A DNA stretch of 64,000 nucleotides from Algoriphagus locisalis (GTDB lineage Bacteria > Bacteroidota > Bacteroidia > Cytophagales > Cyclobacteriaceae), in NCBI RefSeq assembly GCF_900116615.1, contig NZ_FPBF01000004.1, positions 1 to 64,000 of the forward strand. Reading direction: 5' to 3'. How positions within the stretch are numbered: position 1 is the first letter of the stretch; each line of letters begins with the position of its first letter. The position numbers and the translations under genes are program-made. The notes beneath the pieces were generated by a model. It did not search any database, had not been told where the DNA came from, and saw only the letters and a list, made by a program, of their open reading frames with translations. Positions 59,634 through 64,000 of this stretch are shown one piece after another.

Positions 59634-61439
59634 ATGCAGAATATTCGGAATATCGCGATTATCGCACACGTTGACCACGGCAAGACTACACTCGTGGACA
59701 AAATCATTCACGCTTCTCAGATTTTTAGAGAAAACCAGCAGTTTCAGGATCTAATCCTGGACAACAATGATCTGGAACGTGAAAGAGGAATTACCATTCT
59801 TTCAAAGAACGTATCCGTTCGCTACAAAGACGCTAAAATCAACATTATTGACACCCCTGGTCACGCCGATTTCGGTGGTGAAGTAGAGCGTGTTTTGAAA
59901 ATGGCTGATGGTGTGATCCTTTTGGTGGATGCTTTCGAAGGCCCTATGCCTCAGACCCGATTCGTATTGGGTAAGGCTCTTGACCTTGGACTGACTCCTA
60001 TCGTAGTAGTAAACAAAGTAGATAAAGAAAACTGTCGTCCAGACGAAGTACACGAGTCAGTTTTTGAATTGATGTTCAATTTGGACGCTACCGAAGAGCA
60101 ATTGGAGTTCCAGACGCTTTACGGTTCAGCAAAGCAAAACTGGATGGGTCCTGATTGGAAAAACCCTACAGATACTATTTTCCCTTTGTTGGACGCTATT
60201 CTGGAACACATCCCAGCTCCAAAAATCGACGAAGGAACCCTTCAGATGCAAATCACCTCTTTGGATTACTCCAGCTTCGTAGGAAGAATTGCTATTGGCC
60301 GTGTGAAAAGAGGCACGATCAAGGAAGGTCAGCAGATCGCTTTGATGAAAGCTGATGGTTCTGTCAAAAAAATGAAAGTAAAAGAGCTTCATACTTTTGA
60401 AGGCCTAGGTAAGCTAAGAGTAGAAGAAGTAGGTGCTGGTGATATCTGTGCTGTTACAGGCATAGAAGATTTCGAAATTGGAGACACCATCTCTGATGTG
60501 GACAATCAAGAAGCACTTCCTAGAATCTCTATTGATGAGCCTACTATGAATATGCTCTTCACCATCAACAACTCTCCATTCTTCGGTAAAGAAGGAAAAT
60601 TTGTGACTTCCCGTCACTTGAGAGATCGTTTGATGAAAGAAACTGAGAAAAATTTGGCACTACGAGTAGAGTCAACTGATTCGGAAGACAAATTCTTGGT
60701 TTACGGCCGTGGTATCCTTCACTTGTCAGTGTTGATCGAAACGATGAGAAGAGAAGGTTACGAACTTCAGGTCGGTCAGCCTCAGGTAATTTTCAAAGAA
60801 ATCGACGGTGTGAAATGTGAGCCTATCGAGACTTTGGTGGTAGATGTGCCTCAGGAAACTTCCGGTAAAGTGATCGAACTGGCGACTCAGCGTAAAGGTG
60901 AATTGCTTATCATGGAGCCAAAAGGAGACATTCAGCACTTGGAATTCAAGATCCCTTCAAGAGGTTTGATAGGTTTGAGAAACAACATGCTTACCGCCAC
61001 CCAAGGTGAAGCCATCATGAACCACAGGTTCACATCCTACGAGCCTTTCAAAGGAAATATGCCAGGCCGTACCAACGGTTCCTTGATCTCTATGGAAGGC
61101 GGTCAGTGTACTGCTTACGCGATTGATAAACTTCAGGACAGAGGTACTTTCTTCGTAGATCCAGGAGATGAGCTTTACACAGGTCAGGTGATCGGAGAAA
61201 ACAGCCGTGATAATGATATCGTGGTGAACGTGCAGAAAGGCAAAAAATTGACCAACATGCGTGCTTCAGGCTCTGATGACAACGTAAGAATTGTGCCTGC
61301 TAAGAAGTTCTCTTTGGAAGAATCAATGGAATACATCCAAAAGGATGAGTACCTAGAGATCACTCCTAAGTCTATCCGAATGAGAAAAATCTATTTGGAC
61401 GAAGGCGAAAGAACTAGAATGGCGAAGAAAGACGCTTAA
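59634..61439 (+). CDS. typA: Ribosome-associated GTPase TypA/BipA
   Basis: This 601-residue translational GTPase aids 50S assembly and stress or cold growth. The G domain holds AHVDHGKTTL (11-20), DTPGHADF and NKVDKE. The EF-G-like domains follow, and the C-terminal TypA-specific domain has GRTNGSLISMEGGQCTAYAI and the DNDIVVNVQKGKKLTNMRASGSD region (named here in part). Length and ends fit the family exactly. The gene stands alone between a -7 box and a strong terminator. Confidence 0.97.
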   Translation: MQNIRNIAIIAHVDHGKTTLVDKIIHASQIFRENQQFQDLILDNNDLERERGITILSKNVSVRYKDAKINIIDTPGHADFGGEVERVLKMADGVILLVDAFEGPMPQTRFVLGKALDLGLTPIVVVNKVDKENCRPDEVHESVFELMFNLDATEEQLEFQTLYGSAKQNWMGPDWKNPTDTIFPLLDAILEHIPAPKIDEGTLQMQITSLDYSSFVGRIAIGRVKRGTIKEGQQIALMKADGSVKKMKVKELHTFEGLGKLRVEEVGAGDICAVTGIEDFEIGDTISDVDNQEALPRISIDEPTMNMLFTINNSPFFGKEGKFVTSRHLRDRLMKETEKNLALRVESTDSEDKFLVYGRGILHLSVLIETMRREGYELQVGQPQVIFKEIDGVKCEPIETLVVDVPQETSGKVIELATQRKGELLIMEPKGDIQHLEFKIPSRGLIGLRNNMLTATQGEAIMNHRFTSYEPFKGNMPGRTNGSLISMEGGQCTAYAIDKLQDRGTFFVDPGDELYTGQVIGENSRDNDIVVNVQKGKKLTNMRASGSDDNVRIVPAKKFSLEESMEYIQKDEYLEITPKSIRMRKIYLDEGERTRMAKKDA

Positions 61440-61475
61440 TAGATTTGAGAACCAAGATTCTAGAGTTAAATAACC

Positions 61476-61505
61476 AAATCCCCCAAGCCAAAGTTTGGGG
61501 GATTT
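61476..61505 (+). terminator. Intrinsic terminator of typA
   Basis: The arms AAATCCCCCAA and TTGGGGGATTT (11 bp) flank an 8-nt loop; the plus strand continues TTGTTG. It starts 37 bases past the typA stop. Confidence 0.85.
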
Positions 61506-61590
61506 TTGTTGTAATACCCTTCTTTACCCAGCAAACTTTATTTACTAACTCCACGTAATAAAAACTATCTTCTCATTAATACCCAGCCTA

Positions 61591-62487
61591 ATGAAAAACA
61601 CTTTAGTAATTACATCACTTCTTATTTCCCTCGCTACTTCTGCATTTGCTCAAACAAAAAATGATGTACTGTACCTTGACGAAGGTACTAAAGAAGTTCA
61701 GGTCAAAGAAGTAGGGAGTAACCTGATTAAATACACCTACCCTGAAGAAAACACAATCTATTCGGTCAGTAAATTTCAGGTCAAAAAGATTTTATTTGCA
61801 AGCGGACGGGAGGAGATATTTGAAAGCCCCTTTAATCAAGTAAAGGGATTGGAAGATGCCGATAAGGTTTACATAACCTATGTACCTCAGGAGACAGAGG
61901 GGCTAGAGTCAAAAGGAGAATTATTCAGTAAAGCAACCGGAGTCACTGTTTTTTCTTCCATGCATAATGTGAAAAATCGATCATTAGACAAAATGAAAGC
62001 TGAAGCAGCTATGCTTGGAGCAAACGTACTATTGATTTCAGATGCCCAATCCCGGGGAAATTACTATGGCAACGAATATACACCAAGCCAATCCACCCAA
62101 ACTGTACTTTTTGGTCAAGCATTCACTTCTAATCCAATCAACATACCCCAAGTCAGAGAAATGTTAGAAGGAGTGAATTATGTATTATACCAAACCTTTA
62201 CCCTAAACAGAAATGACTTCAGTCCCAAAATGAAAATGTCATTGGAATATAATGAAAACAGATTGCCAAAATTCAGTAAGATTGAACAAATAAGGGAGCG
62301 TGATGGAAAACTATTTGTAACCACATCGGGTATCCGGTCTAAAAACAATGAATTGGAAGTAATAAATCTCCAAAACGGAACCATAACACTCATGGAAACA
62401 CATAAAAACACTGTTTACAATTATATTCTTAAGACTGAAAAAAGTGATTTTATGAAAAGCTATGAATCAATTTTGAGCAAAAATTAA
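61591..62487 (+). CDS. Secreted protein of unknown function
   Basis: The family is not recognised. The 298-residue protein has a signal peptide (to about residue 20, ATSAFAQ). A first beta-rich part (25-75) resembles the short N-terminal domain seen in many Bacteroidota envelope proteins that starts with DVLYLDEG and leads to VKKILFASGREE. A middle part has AEAAMLGANVLLISDAQ, similar to the metal-free YbjQ/DUF-type 'A...LGAN.v' helix-strand unit, and a charged C-terminal part follows. No lipobox or membrane helix is present, so it is probably periplasmic. The gene stands alone, convergent with the aldo/keto reductase gene. Confidence 0.75.
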   Translation: MKNTLVITSLLISLATSAFAQTKNDVLYLDEGTKEVQVKEVGSNLIKYTYPEENTIYSVSKFQVKKILFASGREEIFESPFNQVKGLEDADKVYITYVPQETEGLESKGELFSKATGVTVFSSMHNVKNRSLDKMKAEAAMLGANVLLISDAQSRGNYYGNEYTPSQSTQTVLFGQAFTSNPINIPQVREMLEGVNYVLYQTFTLNRNDFSPKMKMSLEYNENRLPKFSKIEQIRERDGKLFVTTSGIRSKNNELEVINLQNGTITLMETHKNTVYNYILKTEKSDFMKSYESILSKN

Positions 62488-62516
62488 CTCAGGTCCCTAG
62501 TTACCTCCCTTCGACT

Positions 62517-63503
62517 CTACCAAAGATGATGCACTTCTTCCCGGATGTGTTGGTCGTAAACCTTCGTTACGGCATCCATTTGGGCTTTGGTAAGAGGTGG
62601 TAGCTGTCCCGCATTTACATTTGCTTCTAGCTGGGAAGTTTTGGAAGCCCCGGGAATCACCACACTGACCTGATTATACATCAATATCCAGCGGAGTGCA
62701 ATCGCGGCCAGAGCCCCATCCCCGCTAAAAATCTCTTTCAATTCCTCAATCGCCGGAAAAGCTTTTTCCAAGGGCACTCCAGAAAAAGTCTCTCCTTTGT
62801 CAAAGGCCTTTCCTTCCCGATTGAAATGCCGATGATCATCCTTAGAAAAAGTGGTTTCAGGTGTGATTTTTCCAGAAAGTAAGCCACTCGCCAAAGGTAC
62901 TCGAACGATTAAGCCAATATTCTTTGCCGCAGCAAGCTGAAATAATTCTTCTGCCGGTTTTTGCCGGAACATATTAAAAATCACCTGTACTGTAGAGACC
63001 ACATCATATTCCATGGCCATCTTGGCCTCTTCCACTTTCTCCACACTCACTCCCATGGCAGCTATTTTCCCTTCGGCTCTCAACTTCTCAAACAACCCAA
63101 ACACCTCATCCCGATTATACACTGATGTAGGCGGGCAATGAAGCTGAATTAAATCCAAACGCTTCAATCCAGTATTCCGCAAGCTATCCTCCACATGCCT
63201 GCGCAGCTTCTCAGTAGAATAGGTTTCACTGATATGCGGCTGAATCCTTCTTCCGCATTTGGTGGCTACATATATTCGTTCTGACCGTTCTCTTACTGCC
63301 TGACCTACTGCCGATTCGCTAAGGCCCGCATCATACACATCGGCCGTATCAACGAAATTGATTCCCTTATCAAATGCAGCATGGAGAATCTCTTCGGCTA
63401 TTTTAGGATCGAAAGGGCTTCCCCATCCACCTCCAACTTGCCAGGTTCCCAATCCTATTTCAGAAATTTTCCAACCGGTTTTGCCTAAAGTTCTATAATT
63501 CAT
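62517..63503 (-). CDS. Aldo/keto reductase
   Basis: The 328-residue NADPH-dependent enzyme has the full catalytic tetrad: Asp52 and Tyr57 (VDTADVYDAG), Lys82 (VATKCGRR) and His122 (LIQLHCPP). VVIPGASKTSQLEANV near the C-terminus is the NADP phosphate-binding region. It resembles the YghZ/IolS-like group; the substrate is open. No operon partner is visible. Confidence 0.93.
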   Translation of the reverse strand: MNYRTLGKTGWKISEIGLGTWQVGGGWGSPFDPKIAEEILHAAFDKGINFVDTADVYDAGLSESAVGQAVRERSERIYVATKCGRRIQPHISETYSTEKLRRHVEDSLRNTGLKRLDLIQLHCPPTSVYNRDEVFGLFEKLRAEGKIAAMGVSVEKVEEAKMAMEYDVVSTVQVIFNMFRQKPAEELFQLAAAKNIGLIVRVPLASGLLSGKITPETTFSKDDHRHFNREGKAFDKGETFSGVPLEKAFPAIEELKEIFSGDGALAAIALRWILMYNQVSVVIPGASKTSQLEANVNAGQLPPLTKAQMDAVTKVYDQHIREEVHHLW

Positions 63504-63670
63504 GCTGCTGTCAATTAATAGTAAAAAGAGGTTTATTCTGAATTTCGCAGGGTTAACGCTTAGCTATTATCTAAAAGTAATTTAAATATTTATCTTTAGA
63601 ATCACGGTTCATATGGATATTTGTCCGTTAGAAAAAACCTAGAACATCTCAAACCTAAAACTATCATAAT

Positions 63671-64000
63671 GTGAAAACAAGACGACAATTCATGAAAACC
63701 GTCGGCGTAGCAAGTGCTGCTGCTGTCTTACCTATAACCTCAATCGCTAAAGAAATGGCAAAACAAAAAATGATTCACCAAGTTTACTTTTGGCTTCATG
63801 ACGAAGCAAATACGCAAGAATTCCTTACTGAAGCAGTGCCAATGCTTGGCCGCTGCAAAACAGTCGGCAAATTCATCGCCGGCACTCCTGCTGCAACAGA
63901 AAAGCGCGACGTGGTAGATCATAGTTATCAAGTCGCTTGTACAGCTTTCTTTGACAGCTTAGAGGATCAGTTGGTATATCAGACTGACCCTACCCACTTG
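63671..64000 (+). CDS. Dabb-domain protein, cut by window edge
   Basis: The frame opens with GTG at 63671 and runs past the window end, leaving 110 residues. The first part (KTRRQFMKTVGVASAAAVLP) looks like a twin-arginine signal. MIHQVYFWLHDEANTQEFL and the later VDHSYQVACTAFFDSLEDQLVYQTDPTH match the stress-responsive A/B barrel (Dabb) fold, including its conserved His at the strand start. Exported Dabb proteins are common in Bacteroidota. Function unknown. A near -7 box (TATCTTTA) lies about 75 bases upstream. Confidence 0.8.
   Translation, partial: MKTRRQFMKTVGVASAAAVLPITSIAKEMAKQKMIHQVYFWLHDEANTQEFLTEAVPMLGRCKTVGKFIAGTPAATEKRDVVDHSYQVACTAFFDSLEDQLVYQTDPTHL

Noticed and set aside
1..64000. 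tRNA, rRNA or riboswitch genes
   Set aside because: Intergenic regions were read for conserved tRNA arms and common riboswitch cores; none was recognised by eye. A covariance-model scan would settle this.

Overview
The window comes from a member of the Bacteroidota, most likely a marine Cytophagales bacterium of the Cyclobacteriaceae/Algoriphagus type. The taxonomic call is inference. It rests on a SusC/SusD polysaccharide locus, several perfect TAnnTTTG -7 promoter boxes, families typical of the phylum (DUF3667, DUF6266, KTSC-DnaJ, GH92, LytTR regulators) and poor Shine-Dalgarno sites. No rRNA, tRNA or CRISPR array was found.

Layout. 1-270: tail of an IS110-type transposase cut by the window edge. 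397-4080: purL. 4.3-12.6 kb: an AT-rich accessory block with a DUF262-DUF1524 restriction-type protein, a membrane protein, an XRE regulator, orphan genes, intergenic copies of a GCGTAGTT motif, and five paired triple-hairpin repeats, two of which bracket a small HUH (IS200/IS605-like) transposase. 12.7-16.7 kb: a Crp/Fnr regulator with a membrane protein and a flavodoxin-fold oxidoreductase, two envelope proteins, and a small-multidrug-export-type membrane protein. 17-27.4 kb: a probable laminarin/beta-glucan locus (susC-susD-PKD lipoprotein-GH16) facing a membrane-spanning propeller/Y_Y_Y/LuxR regulator. 27.6-38.6 kb: mostly single genes (DUF3667, KTSC-DnaJ, TIR, S41 peptidase, LytTR, PhyH-type dioxygenase, amidohydrolase, dicarboxylate symporter, secreted methyltransferase). 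38.8-43.6 kb: pgi and acnA. 43.7-49.2 kb: EEP hydrolase, second S41 peptidase, an Mla-type MlaE-MlaF-MCE operon, and a receiver-only response regulator. 49.2-50.2 kb: about 1.1 kb without a convincing gene. 50.2-52.5 kb: outer-membrane barrel, secreted YCII protein, glutaminase. 52.7-57.1 kb: a PadR regulator followed by six tandem, overlapping paralogous membrane proteins. 57.2-64 kb: GH92 glycosidase, typA, a secreted unknown, an aldo/keto reductase and the start of a Dabb-domain protein.

How parts work together. The glucan locus should bind laminarin-like polymer at the surface (SusD, PKD lipoprotein), cut it (GH16) and import it through SusC, with the adjacent regulator sensing products in the periplasm. 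The Mla-type operon is a lipid-transport ABC system. The accessory block mixes probable defence with mobile-element debris.

The two most unusual things are the hairpin repeats and the PadR array. The repeat units fall into two families that keep the same three-hairpin layout with compensatory changes in the stems. They are set as inverted pairs around a probable HUH transposase. The PadR-controlled array has six related membrane proteins; the 5' ends of the first three are almost identical while their bodies have diverged.
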